The translations under genes and the position numbers were made by a program. Of a stretch of 10,656 nt of DNA, positions 1 to 6,540 are shown in pieces. Under the pieces are notes generated by a model. The model did not search any database, had not been told where the DNA came from, and worked only from the letters and a program-made list of their open reading frames with translations. Location: positions 1-10,656 of the forward strand of contig CAZNAP010000086.1 in assembly GCA_964571145.1 (NCBI GenBank). The letters run 5' to 3'. Position 1 is the stretch's first letter. Every line of letters starts with the position of its first letter. Source of the DNA: Suilimivivens sp964571145. Its GTDB lineage: Bacteria; Bacillota; Clostridia; Lachnospirales; Lachnospiraceae.

Positions 1-732
1 TTACGGTTTCTGTTTGGTTTCTGTTTGGTTTTCATATTGACTTATCGTTTCTTCAATTCTTCGCTTTACTTCGGCAGCAATTTCAACTGTCTTCATGTCT
101 TTATACTCTTCATATTCCATTGGCTTCATATAAATAACCTTAACTGTTACAGGTTGAATTGTATTTTCATCAAAGGGTCTGAAGGAATCAATGAGTGCAC
201 AGGGAACAATCGGACATTTTGCTTTCGTAGCACTTTTAAAACTGCCACCTTTGAACCCTAAAAGTTTGTTGCCTTGTTTACTTCTGGTTCCTTCTGCAAA
301 AATAAGAAAGTTTTTTCCATTTTGCACATCGGCTGTTACTGCATTAATTATCTTCATGGACTGACGAACATCTTCTCGGTCTATAGAATAAGCACCCAGT
401 GCCTGCATAACCTGTTTCAATAAAATGATATTACTGGCTTCTTTCTTAATAATGAAAGAAAAAGGTCTTGGACAAGAATCTAAAAATACCAATACATCAA
501 ACATACCTTGATGATTTGGAAAGAAAACAAAGCCATCTTTTTGAGGAATATTTTCCATCCCATAGGATTCAATTGTTACACGCCCAGCATGATTTGCTTT
601 TTTAGTAACCTTCTTAACAACTTGATAGGCTTCTTCAAAGGAAATCTTCTTACTCTTACCGCACCACCAGATTCTAAAAAAATAATAGGGTGTCTTAATA
701 AATAATCGAATAACCATTAATGCAATTCTCAT
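1..732 (-). CDS. plsC: 1-acyl-sn-glycerol-3-phosphate acyltransferase (PlsC/LPLAT family)
   Basis: This 243-residue protein is predicted to transfer an acyl group to lysophosphatidic acid, making phosphatidic acid at the cytoplasmic membrane. The hallmark acyltransferase motifs are visible: NHQGMFD (residues 73-79, catalytic H74 and D79 of HX4D), an IDR at 117-119, FAEGTR (145-150, substrate-binding EGTR) and a proline motif PIVP at 174-177. An N-terminal hydrophobic/aromatic segment (about 4-24) probably anchors it. The length is normal for the family and the gene is complete, with its TAA at the window edge. It starts 15 nt after the fumarase beta stop, behind a modest ribosome site (AGAGTGGG), so it is probably the last visible gene of that operon. 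The tail is polar (NQTETKQKP) and is encoded by an 11-bp tandem repeat. The family is certain; the exact acyl acceptor is inferred. Confidence 0.93.
   Translation of the reverse strand: MRIALMVIRLFIKTPYYFFRIWWCGKSKKISFEEAYQVVKKVTKKANHAGRVTIESYGMENIPQKDGFVFFPNHQGMFDVLVFLDSCPRPFSFIIKKEASNIILLKQVMQALGAYSIDREDVRQSMKIINAVTADVQNGKNFLIFAEGTRSKQGNKLLGFKGGSFKSATKAKCPIVPCALIDSFRPFDENTIQPVTVKVIYMKPMEYEEYKDMKTVEIAAEVKRRIEETISQYENQTETKQKP
5..33. repeat. 11-bp tandem repeat at the 3' end of plsC
   Basis: The unit GGTTTCTGTTT occurs at 5-15 and 16-26, followed by a partial third copy (GGTTTTC, 27-33). It encodes the polar C-terminal tail of the acyltransferase. Because 11 is not a multiple of three, gain or loss of a unit would change the last residues and the stop. 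Confidence 0.7.
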
Positions 733-747
733 GCTTTACGCCCACTC

Positions 748-1284
748 TCACTTTAATACAGTTTCATATAAATTGTTACCCAACGAATCAATAACTACAA
801 TAACTGGGAAATCCTTTACTTCCAGTTTTCGAATTGCTTCTGTACCTAAATCTTCATATGCAATCACTTCTGATTTTAGAATGGATTTCGATAATAATGC
901 ACCTGCACCACCCACTGCCGCAAAATATACAGCACTGTTTCGGATAATTGCTGCTTTCACATCTTCGGTTCTTTTTCCTTTGCCAATCATACCAATCAGG
1001 CCCATATCCAAAAGCTGATGGGTGTATTTATCCATTCGACTTGCTGTAGTAGGTCCTGCTGATCCAATTGGTCTTCCTTCTCTAGCCGGAGAAGGTCCCA
1101 TATAATAAATAACCTGATTCTTTACATCAAACGGAAGGTCTTTTCCTTGTTCCAAAGTTTCCTGCATTCTCTTGTGAGCTGCATCTCTGGCTGTGTAAAT
1201 AGTTCCGGTTATGTATACATAATCACCACTGCGTAATTCCTTGGCTTCTACCTTATTGAATGGTACTGTTAAATGTCTATCCAT
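748..1284 (-). CDS. fumB: Fumarate hydratase, class I, beta (C-terminal) subunit
   Basis: This is the small subunit of a two-subunit class I [4Fe-4S] fumarase/tartrate dehydratase-type hydro-lyase, which interconverts fumarate and L-malate. It corresponds to the C-terminal domain of single-chain FumA. Family motifs seen are TARDAAHKR (31-39), YYMGPSP (60-66), SAGPTTASRMD (75-85) and MIGKG (99-103), followed by a glycine-rich AAVGGAGAL segment (122-130). At 178 residues it is full length. The ATG follows a GAGG site at 1295-1298 with about 10 nt spacing. It lies 39 nt downstream of the alpha subunit, as expected for a co-translated heteromer. L-tartrate dehydratase (TtdB) is the alternative family member; fumarase is favoured because no tartrate genes are nearby. 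The gene symbol follows loose clostridial usage, not E. coli fumB. Confidence 0.93.
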   Translation of the reverse strand: MDRHLTVPFNKVEAKELRSGDYVYITGTIYTARDAAHKRMQETLEQGKDLPFDVKNQVIYYMGPSPAREGRPIGSAGPTTASRMDKYTHQLLDMGLIGMIGKGKRTEDVKAAIIRNSAVYFAAVGGAGALLSKSILKSEVIAYEDLGTEAIRKLEVKDFPVIVVIDSLGNNLYETVLK

Positions 1285-1323
1285 TTTTATCTTACCTCGA
1301 TATTTTATCCTGCTTCTGTTCTT

Positions 1324-2166
1324 TTATAATTCTCTGACACAATGCCGGTTCACATGGCAACAAATATTAACTGCTACTGGAAGTCCTGCAATATGTGTGG
1401 GATAGGTATTGATGTTTACCGCCAGTGCTGTCGTACTGCCACCCAATCCACCGGGGCCTATTCCTGTACTATTGATTTTCTCCAATAATTCCTTTTCCAA
1501 TTCTTCCACATAAGGTATATCTGAATGTTCGTCTACCGGTCTGGTTAACGCCTTCTTCGCAAGTATAGCACATTTCTCAAATGTGCCGCCAATTCCCACG
1601 CCTACCACCATGGGAGGACAAGCATTGGGACCGGCATCTTTCACCGCTGTCAACACAGCATTCTTTACGCCTTCAATCCCGTCTGCCGGTTTGAGCATAA
1701 ATACACGGCTCATGTTTTCACTTCCAAAACCCTTAGGAGCAATCGTAATCTTGAACTTATTTCCCTCAACAATGTCGTAATGAATCACTGCCGGTGTATT
1801 ATCTTTTGTGTTTTCTCTATAAATAGGATCTGCTACTACTGATTTACGCAAATACCCTTCTTGATAGCCTTGTCGCACGCCTTCGTTTATCGCATCGACC
1901 AGTTTGCCACCTTCTATATGCACCTCTTGACCAATTTCTATAAAAAAGACAGCCATTCCTGTGTCCTGGCAAATCGGAATCATTTCCTGCGCAGCAATTT
2001 TTAAATTATCCTGTAGTTGACACAAAATTTGTTTGCCTAAGGTGGATTTCTCTTTTTCTGCTGCATTTTTCATGGCCCGATCCATATCCGGAGCTAGATA
2101 ATGATTGGCTTCTATGCACATTTCTTTAATTGTTTCTGTAATCTGCTTTACATTGATTGATTTCAT
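1324..2166 (-). CDS. fumA: Fumarate hydratase, class I, alpha (N-terminal, Fe-S) subunit
   Basis: This is the large subunit of the class I fumarase and carries the oxygen-labile [4Fe-4S] cluster that polarises the substrate hydroxyl. The expected cluster cysteines sit in PICQDTG (C66), NACPPMVVGVGIGG (C183) and NICCHVNRH (C269/C270). Other family blocks are APKGFGSENMSR (143-154) and GIGPGGLGGSTTAL (235-248). At 280 residues it is full length for the alpha subunit. The ATG at 2166 follows GGAGAG (2175-2180) with about 8 nt spacing. It lies 24 nt after the HIT gene and directly before the beta subunit. An iron-sulfur fumarase fits a strict anaerobe; the role in mixed-acid or succinate metabolism is inferred. 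Confidence 0.95.
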   Translation of the reverse strand: MKSINVKQITETIKEMCIEANHYLAPDMDRAMKNAAEKEKSTLGKQILCQLQDNLKIAAQEMIPICQDTGMAVFFIEIGQEVHIEGGKLVDAINEGVRQGYQEGYLRKSVVADPIYRENTKDNTPAVIHYDIVEGNKFKITIAPKGFGSENMSRVFMLKPADGIEGVKNAVLTAVKDAGPNACPPMVVGVGIGGTFEKCAILAKKALTRPVDEHSDIPYVEELEKELLEKINSTGIGPGGLGGSTTALAVNINTYPTHIAGLPVAVNICCHVNRHCVREL

Positions 2167-2190
2167 CCTGTTGACTCTCCGTATGACTAC

Positions 2191-2601
2191 TTAATTGATG
2201 ATTGTATTTTTGACTTCTTCTAATTCTTCCTGACTGGGTTCTCCGGCTTTATATTTGAAAAGTGCCGCGTCATTCGCATATCTGGGAATCAGATGTAAAT
2301 GAAAATGGAAAACAGTCTGTCCGGCAACCTCTCCGTTATTTTGCATCAGATTAAAACCATCGCATTTTAACTTTTCTGTCATAAGCAGCATCATTTTCTT
2401 TGCTAGCTTCATGGCATCAGCTGCCAGATTCTCCGGTAATTCATATAAATTCGCATAATGTTCTTTGGGAATAATAAGGGCATGTCCCTTTGTTGCCGGT
2501 CCTAAATCTAATATTACACGAAATTGTTCATCTTCATACAATGTTTTTGACGGAATCTCGCCTGCTGCCAGTTTACAAAAAATACAATTATCCTGTTTCA
2601 T
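2191..2601 (-). CDS. HIT-family (histidine triad) nucleotide hydrolase/transferase
   Basis: This small cytoplasmic protein (136 residues from the ATG) belongs to the Hint branch of the HIT superfamily, whose members cleave nucleoside phosphoramidates or acyl-adenylates through a nucleotidyl-histidine intermediate. The triad is H99-F-H101-L-H103-L followed by IPR, with H101 in the nucleophile position. An N-terminal CxxC (C6, C9) together with H48 resembles the structural zinc site of many bacterial HIT proteins. The hydrophobic block ALIIPKEHY (41-49) is also typical. A GTG three bases upstream (2604) could add one residue; the ATG at 2601 is preferred, with AAGG at 2612-2615 giving 10 nt spacing. 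It follows the flavodoxin/SCP2 gene by 7 nt, so it is co-transcribed. The physiological substrate cannot be told from sequence. Confidence 0.93.
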   Translation of the reverse strand: MKQDNCIFCKLAAGEIPSKTLYEDEQFRVILDLGPATKGHALIIPKEHYANLYELPENLAADAMKLAKKMMLLMTEKLKCDGFNLMQNNGEVAGQTVFHFHLHLIPRYANDAALFKYKAGEPSQEELEEVKNTIIN

Positions 2602-2608
2602 CACGCAT

Positions 2609-3613
2609 CTACCTTCTTTCCATAAATGTAAATATCTGATCCAGTGTTCGCAGAATCTTAAAATCGCCCTTCATTTTCATAGAACCGCCCATAAAGGCTC
2701 TCTGAAAAGTCATTCTGGCATAAATAATATCATCCATGCTTTCTTTGCTCATTTGAATTTCTACATCAGGATTATCAACTGTTCCATAATAATACTTATT
2801 CTCAGCACTGTTGATTTCTATAATAAGAGGTTTCTTTCTCTCATCTATTTGAATTTTATACACAGCCTTAAAGCCTGGTTGAGGAACGAAATGTTCCTTG
2901 AAATCTTTAATAAATTCTTCATTACCTTCTTCCGGTTCATTACTTCCCATCATATCTCTGAACAAACTGGTCAACTCTTGAATATCCTGCTTTTGTCTCT
3001 TCACATAGCTGTCATCTGATGCATACTGAGAAAGCTGTTCTGATTCCTGAGGTGTTAAATCAATATTTTTTGTAATCGATACCATTTGCTTAACTGCCTG
3101 ATTGCTGGCCGGCAGACTTGCTAACCGCTGATTAATTGTACGGTACATATTTTCAGCTTTTTTATCTATGATTTTATTATAATCTTCATTTCCCTCAAAA
3201 ATACCCGAATCAGCTATATAACCACAAATACCACTGCAAGGAAGTCCTCCCAGAATCTCCCAAGCTACAGATAAATTTAATTTTCCTTCTCTTTCTCCGT
3301 ACGTTGTAGACATTACAATCGGACACATATATATTTTTGAAATTTTCTCTTTATCTCCATAAAGCCAGCAAGAATCTAGGAACTGCTGCATGTAGCCGCC
3401 TATTCCATACCATTCTACTGTTGTAGCCAAAATAATACCATCAACTGTCTTTAAAGTCTGCGGTAAAGTGGTAATACTATTTTTCAACTCATACAAATTG
3501 AATCTCTCAATTGTCACATGAAGCTCTTCCAATACTTCCTGCATTTTGTTAATGACATACAGTGTAGGGTCATCCATTAATCCACGACCACCATAATAAA
3601 TATTTATCTTCAT
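2609..3613 (-). CDS. Flavodoxin-fold NAD(P)H-dependent oxidoreductase fused to SCP2 sterol-carrier-like domain
   Basis: This is a 334-residue two-domain cytoplasmic protein. Residues 1-165 look like the flavodoxin-like NAD(P)H-dependent FMN reductase fold: a beta strand MKINIYYGG, the FMN-loop signature ILATTVEWYGIGGYMQQFLD (61-80), and a second loop around STTYGEREGKLNL (102-114). A charged helical linker (about 170-230) follows. Residues 235-330 resemble an SCP2 domain, a hydrophobic lipid-binding fold, ending in FMGGSMKMKGDFKILRTL. The first phosphate-binding loop (GGRGLMDDPT) departs from the usual GSxRxxS pattern, so cofactor binding is not assured. It starts at ATG 3613 behind AAAGGCGG (3620-3627) and is the first gene of the unit reading to plsC. 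No partner or substrate is evident; redox of a lipid-like or hydrophobic compound would be speculation. Confidence 0.8.
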   Translation of the reverse strand: MKINIYYGGRGLMDDPTLYVINKMQEVLEELHVTIERFNLYELKNSITTLPQTLKTVDGIILATTVEWYGIGGYMQQFLDSCWLYGDKEKISKIYMCPIVMSTTYGEREGKLNLSVAWEILGGLPCSGICGYIADSGIFEGNEDYNKIIDKKAENMYRTINQRLASLPASNQAVKQMVSITKNIDLTPQESEQLSQYASDDSYVKRQKQDIQELTSLFRDMMGSNEPEEGNEEFIKDFKEHFVPQPGFKAVYKIQIDERKKPLIIEINSAENKYYYGTVDNPDVEIQMSKESMDDIIYARMTFQRAFMGGSMKMKGDFKILRTLDQIFTFMERR

Positions 3614-3636
3614 ATTGAACCGCCTTTCTGAGAAAC

Positions 3637-3650
3637 TACTATATATAGTA
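3637..3650. promoter_or_regulatory. 14-bp perfect palindrome overlapping the -10 region (possible operator)
   Basis: TACTATATATAGTA is identical to its reverse complement. It overlaps four bases of the predicted -10 box (3647-3652) and covers the expected transcription start near 3640. The position suits a repressor site, but an AT-rich palindrome can arise by chance and no known operator is recognised. Confidence 0.35.
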
Positions 3651-3675
3651 TAAAGCCCTTTCTTCTATCTGTAAA
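3647..3675 (-). promoter_or_regulatory. Sigma-A-type promoter for the SCP2-HIT-fumarase-plsC unit
   Basis: On the minus strand a -35 box TTTACA (3675-3670) is separated by exactly 17 nt from a -10 box TATACT (3652-3647), each one mismatch from consensus. Transcription would start near 3640, giving a leader of about 27 nt before the ATG at 3613. The -35 box lies inside the last codons of the FHA gene, whose TAG is at 3667-3665, so the promoter is embedded in the 3' end of the tad operon. Confidence 0.7.
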
Positions 3676-4765
3676 TAAAATTTAATTTGCCAAGACGTAT
3701 TTCATCTCCGGGTTCTATTAATATAGAAGCATTAGGCTCCAATCTCATTCCATTTCGAAAGGTTCCGTTGGTGGAATTTAGATCTGATATATAAATACTG
3801 TTTTTGTCTCGAAAAAATCTTGCATGCATTCGGCTAATACTTTGATCCTTGATAATCATATCTACTGCGCCAGCCAGTTTGCCCACCGTAATCGGAAGAT
3901 GCCCTAAGTCAATATGATACTTATTTCCCTTGTTCATTCCATATAGCTTGTTTTCACAGCTTTCTGTCCAAGGAATAAAAACCGTATTTCCATAATCATT
4001 GTTGGGAACCTGTTCTTGTATGTCTGCAGTCTGTACAAACGGTTCCGTAGTATCAAAGAAATTTGGTTCGTTCTGCTTTTTGTTTTTGAAAAATTTTTGT
4101 ATTATTTCTCTAAAAGATCTTTTCTTTTTAACATAAGGAATTTCTACCGGACAGGGAATTCTCCCTTGATACCGCTCAGTATTCATTTCCATAAGATTAG
4201 CTGAAGCTGCAATTATATTCTCCTGTTTTGCTTCATCCGGAAACCAGTTTAGTATTTCATCCACTGCAAATAAATCCCTTTGTACCAAATCTGCTATTTT
4301 GTATACTACATCCACAGCTTCCGTATCTTCATTGTCCACCCTGGCAACTAAAAATTCCATTAGCAAATGAAAGCTTGCTTCTTGTGTACTTGGATAATAT
4401 AAAAAATTATATTCTTCGGTTTCTACATTCAACAAAATAAATTCCGGGTGTAAAATCAGATTGTTCTCATATAATAAATATTTTTGCAACAAATCGTTTA
4501 CTATCTTTAACTGTATAAACAATTGACGAATATCTTTTATTCCCATACTTTTTGCACTGTATACCTGTAGTAAACTTTGTCTTGATGTGATTTCATAATA
4601 CAATAAGGTATCCCCGTTTATATGTCTTTCTTGACAGGTGAGTAATCCTTTGATTTGATTGCCTGTAATCATTTTCTTTTGATATGTATTTTCCGCAAAA
4701 TCATTTTTCCCGTCTATAATCAGATAGTTATGCCTGTAATCCTTGTAGTATTTTACATCAAACAT
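3665..4765 (-). CDS. FHA-domain protein with DUF6382-like N-terminal domain, tad-operon associated
   Basis: This 366-residue protein has no membrane segment or signal peptide, so it is cytoplasmic. The C-terminal FHA domain (about 283-365) is well formed: PITVGK (291-296), SRMHARF (311-317), DLNSTNGTFRNG (328-339) and a final GDEIRLGKLNF. The phosphothreonine-contacting residues S311, R312, H314, S331 and N333 are kept; the usual glycine-arginine is glycine-lysine. Residues 1-180 match the pattern of the DUF6382 region found before FHA domains in clostridial Tad loci. The linker (190-270) is basic, then acidic, and holds NTVFI (260-264), a possible phospho-threonine site for self-binding. The start overlaps the preceding tadE-like gene by 8 nt (ATGTTTGA) and has a strong AAGAGGAG site at 4773-4780. 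It is probably a phosphorylation-dependent adaptor for the Tad machine; its partner is unknown. Confidence 0.85.
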   Translation of the reverse strand: MFDVKYYKDYRHNYLIIDGKNDFAENTYQKKMITGNQIKGLLTCQERHINGDTLLYYEITSRQSLLQVYSAKSMGIKDIRQLFIQLKIVNDLLQKYLLYENNLILHPEFILLNVETEEYNFLYYPSTQEASFHLLMEFLVARVDNEDTEAVDVVYKIADLVQRDLFAVDEILNWFPDEAKQENIIAASANLMEMNTERYQGRIPCPVEIPYVKKKRSFREIIQKFFKNKKQNEPNFFDTTEPFVQTADIQEQVPNNDYGNTVFIPWTESCENKLYGMNKGNKYHIDLGHLPITVGKLAGAVDMIIKDQSISRMHARFFRDKNSIYISDLNSTNGTFRNGMRLEPNASILIEPGDEIRLGKLNFIYR

Positions 4766-5183
4766 GCCTTCTCTCCTCTTGAATTACCTTAACCGGATTC
4801 ATTCTAATAATCTCCTTTTGTATGGTTGGACCAACTCCCATCTGCACAGAGTATATAATTACTTTTTTCTCTGTCAAACTGAACCCTTCTGCCTTAGGTT
4901 TGTATTTTGGATAAAAAATTTTCTTCACTAAAAGCCTTTTTCGGGCATAAGCCTCCGGTTGCCACTGTTGTGAAGAAGCTTCTCCATAAATGACTTCTCC
5001 ATAAAAATCCTCTCCTGCTGTAAATCTACCTGCACGCATAGCGATCAAATAATCATCCTGAGAAATGACACATCTACTGTATAAACGTAACGTTGTCAAT
5101 ACAATCAAAAGGTATAAAAATAGTACTAGCGGCATTATATACGATGCTTCTATCGTAAAGTATCCATTCATTTTTTTACACAT
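4758..5183 (-). CDS. TadE-like pseudopilin (small)
   Basis: This 141-residue single-pass protein has a short basic N-terminus (MCKKMNG), then YFTIEASYIMP and a hydrophobic helix (about 13-31), followed by an extracytoplasmic domain of about 105 residues. The segment G7|YFTIE matches a class III prepilin site: cleavage after Gly with Glu at +5. It is therefore expected to be processed by the peptidase encoded immediately upstream and to join the pilus as a minor pilin. The ATG at 5183 overlaps the peptidase stop by 8 nt (ATGTGTAA). A GGAGG at 5196-5200 is 12 nt away, rather far, so re-initiation after the upstream gene is likely. M5 (5171) is an alternative start that would leave only MNG before the cleavage site. 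The globular part has no recognised domain. Confidence 0.8.
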   Translation of the reverse strand: MCKKMNGYFTIEASYIMPLVLFLYLLIVLTTLRLYSRCVISQDDYLIAMRAGRFTAGEDFYGEVIYGEASSQQWQPEAYARKRLLVKKIFYPKYKPKAEGFSLTEKKVIIYSVQMGVGPTIQKEIIRMNPVKVIQEERRHV

Positions 5184-5586
5184 ATACCAGAACAGCCTCC
5201 ATTCCTATTATTAAAAAAGGAATAAATGGTATGGTTTCCTTTTTCTTTCGTATACAACAGTACAAACCATAAAAACCTGCTGCCAAAAAACCAATACACA
5301 CCACCTGCATTGTAAATAACCAACCTGTCCACAAACCAAAGACGATCACTGCCATTCCATCCCCAAAGCCAATGCTTTCTTTTGTGATTAGTGCTATCAA
5401 AAGTAAAACAATTCCCGGAAAAAAGCTTTCCAAAAATATCCATAAATTATAGTTTCCAATTAATAACTGGTAAATCAGAGCTACTATACCGGCTATCAGA
5501 ATTTTATATATGGAAACTTTCTTTTCTTTAATATCTTCTGTTGCTATTCCTGCTAAAAACAATAATCCTCCAACATAATCCACCAT
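5176..5586 (-). CDS. A24-family prepilin peptidase (CpaA/TadV type)
   Basis: This is a compact membrane aspartyl protease of 136 residues, lacking the N-terminal methyltransferase domain of PilD, as usual for Tad systems. The two catalytic aspartates are D18 in ATEDIKEKKV, at the end of the first helix, and D76 in GFGDG (73-77). Hydrophobic helices lie near 4-16, 25-43, 50-67, 78-90, 91-110 and 118-135, fitting the six-helix topology. It should process Flp and the TadE-like proteins in this operon. The start is set at ATG 5586, with AAGGAGAG at 5591-5598 six nt from GGAG to ATG. A longer frame opens at 5622 but would place part of the repeat element into coding sequence and has no ribosome site. 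It follows the larger TadE-like gene and overlaps the next one by 8 nt. Confidence 0.9.
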   Translation of the reverse strand: MVDYVGGLLFLAGIATEDIKEKKVSIYKILIAGIVALIYQLLIGNYNLWIFLESFFPGIVLLLIALITKESIGFGDGMAVIVFGLWTGWLFTMQVVCIGFLAAGFYGLYCCIRKKKETIPFIPFLIIGMEAVLVYV

Positions 5587-5602
5587 TCTACTCTCCTTCT
5601 TG

Positions 5603-5649
5603 TTAGTCACTCGGATAAGCACCGAGCGACGTAGTCGCTGAAACGACTA
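5603..5649. repeat. Intergenic repeat element copy A with inverted repeats
   Basis: This fills the gap between the larger tadE-like gene (its TAG at 5649-5647 lies in the repeat) and the prepilin peptidase ribosome site. It contains TTAGTCACTCGGA (5603-5615) facing an inverted copy (5618-5632). This gives a stem of GTCACTCGG (5606-5614) with CCGAGCGAC (5622-5630), one mismatch. A nested pair AGCGAC/GTCGCT (5625-5630, 5634-5639) and an adjacent pair TAGTCG/CGACTA (5632-5637, 5644-5649) offer alternative hairpins. It shares the CACTCGG core with copies at 8113-8142 and 9518-9536. Confidence 0.75.
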
Positions 5650-6525
5650 GGAACATCTTTGACAAGGTTGATAGGCACCGGCTTCTCGAAGCAGAATCAT
5701 ATGTACCTCTCTTTTCAGCGAAGAGCAATCTGCCTGGCTGTGATATCGGTTTCCATCCGTGGTAATAAATACCTGTCCTGCTTTTTGGGGATGACATCTT
5801 TCGCAGGCATAATATTTTTCTCCTGACTGACTTCTGCTTTTATTAATTTCAGACGCATTGATTTCCTGTATTTTTATTCGCAAATGCGTACAGTTAATCG
5901 ATTTGTGATACCTAGTACCCGTTCTGGTGATATAAACATATATTTCCTGATTGCTACCAGCCTTTTGATTTTCATGTCCTGTGTACCCTACAAACGCATG
6001 CCCCACAAATTTGTCCCTCATTACAATTGTCCCAATAGGTAACTTACCAATCAACGGTGTAATTTTGTACTCTGCCCTAATCAATATTTCTCCATTCGTA
6101 TCAATAGTAGATAAGTCCTGAATTAAAACACCTTGCTTGTTTCCTTCCACACAGAGATAAGGGTATAATTGCTTATCTAAATACGCTAGAATTTGCGTAT
6201 TTAAATTTTCTTTGGGTTGATTGGCATACTTGACCAAATAAGCCTGTGCTGCTTGATTATTACCAGTCTGATGTAGTGCCTCCATCATATTAGATTCAAA
6301 ACGAACAACTTCCAGTGTGAACAAAACCGTTACAATAAAAAACAAAAATAAGGGAAGTACCAACGAACCTTCCAGTGCCATACTCCCCTTTTTCTTAATG
6401 GAAAAAAGGAAAAATACTCTCGTTAAAAGTGTTGTTTTGTTTTGACATATCTTGAGAGAAGGGGTCTTTACCATTATTTTCAGTAACGTTACTCCACTTA
6501 ATGAGAGTATTTTCCTTTCCTTCAT
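5647..6525 (-). CDS. TadE-like pseudopilin with two C-terminal Cys/His (putative zinc) modules
   Basis: This frame encodes 292 residues. KKKG47|SMALE52 is a class III prepilin site (Gly then Glu at +5), followed by a hydrophobic helix (55-75). The extracytoplasmic part ends in two similar modules: ITRTGTRYH (199-207) with C212, C241 and C244, and ITTDGNRYH (254-262) with C267, C288 and C291. Each has the order YH, C, CxxC, as in short zinc-binding tails of clostridial cell-surface proteins. The start is uncertain. ATG 6525 has no ribosome site and lies 15 nt after the previous stop; M18 (6474) has GGAG 17 nt away, across a small palindrome; M49 would destroy the cleavage site. The first 46 residues would be an unusually long leader and are encoded across a long inverted repeat (6405-6518). 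Processing by the adjacent peptidase is inferred. Confidence 0.78.
   Translation of the reverse strand: MKERKILSLSGVTLLKIMVKTPSLKICQNKTTLLTRVFFLFSIKKKGSMALEGSLVLPLFLFFIVTVLFTLEVVRFESNMMEALHQTGNNQAAQAYLVKYANQPKENLNTQILAYLDKQLYPYLCVEGNKQGVLIQDLSTIDTNGEILIRAEYKITPLIGKLPIGTIVMRDKFVGHAFVGYTGHENQKAGSNQEIYVYITRTGTRYHKSINCTHLRIKIQEINASEINKSRSQSGEKYYACERCHPQKAGQVFITTDGNRYHSQADCSSLKREVHMILLREAGAYQPCQRCS
6405..6518. repeat. Long inverted repeat in the 5' part of the larger tadE-like gene
   Basis: The left arm 6405-6426 (22 nt) and right arm 6498-6518 (21 nt) are reverse complements with one mismatch and one single-base gap, separated by 71 nt. The core TACTCTC is at 6415-6421, with GAGAGTA at 6503-6509. 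In the mRNA the arms could pair as a stem of about 20 bp between the first possible start codon and the conserved prepilin site. The loop holds a 12-bp palindrome, AGTAACGTTACT (6482-6493). Confidence 0.7.
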
Positions 6526-6540
6526 TAATTTTGAAAAAGT

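Noticed and set aside
2465..3019. 184-residue plus-strand open frame
   Set aside because: It lies opposite two well-supported genes (HIT and flavodoxin/SCP2), has no ribosome site and its translation has no recognisable domain.
5168..5443. 91-residue minus-strand frame overlapping the prepilin peptidase
   Set aside because: It is out of frame within the peptidase gene, whose catalytic motifs are intact, and its aromatic-rich translation looks like a shadow.
5587..5622. Upstream in-frame extension of the prepilin peptidase by 12 residues
   Set aside because: It would be translated from the repeat element without a ribosome site, while ATG 5586 has AAGGAGAG at good spacing and gives the usual N-terminus.
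5603..5649. Hairpin-forming element read as a rho-independent terminator between the larger tadE-like gene and the prepilin peptidase
   Set aside because: On the transcribed strand the stems are followed by GACTAACAAGAAGG with no run of U, and coding continues directly with a good ribosome site. Treated as a repeat element instead.
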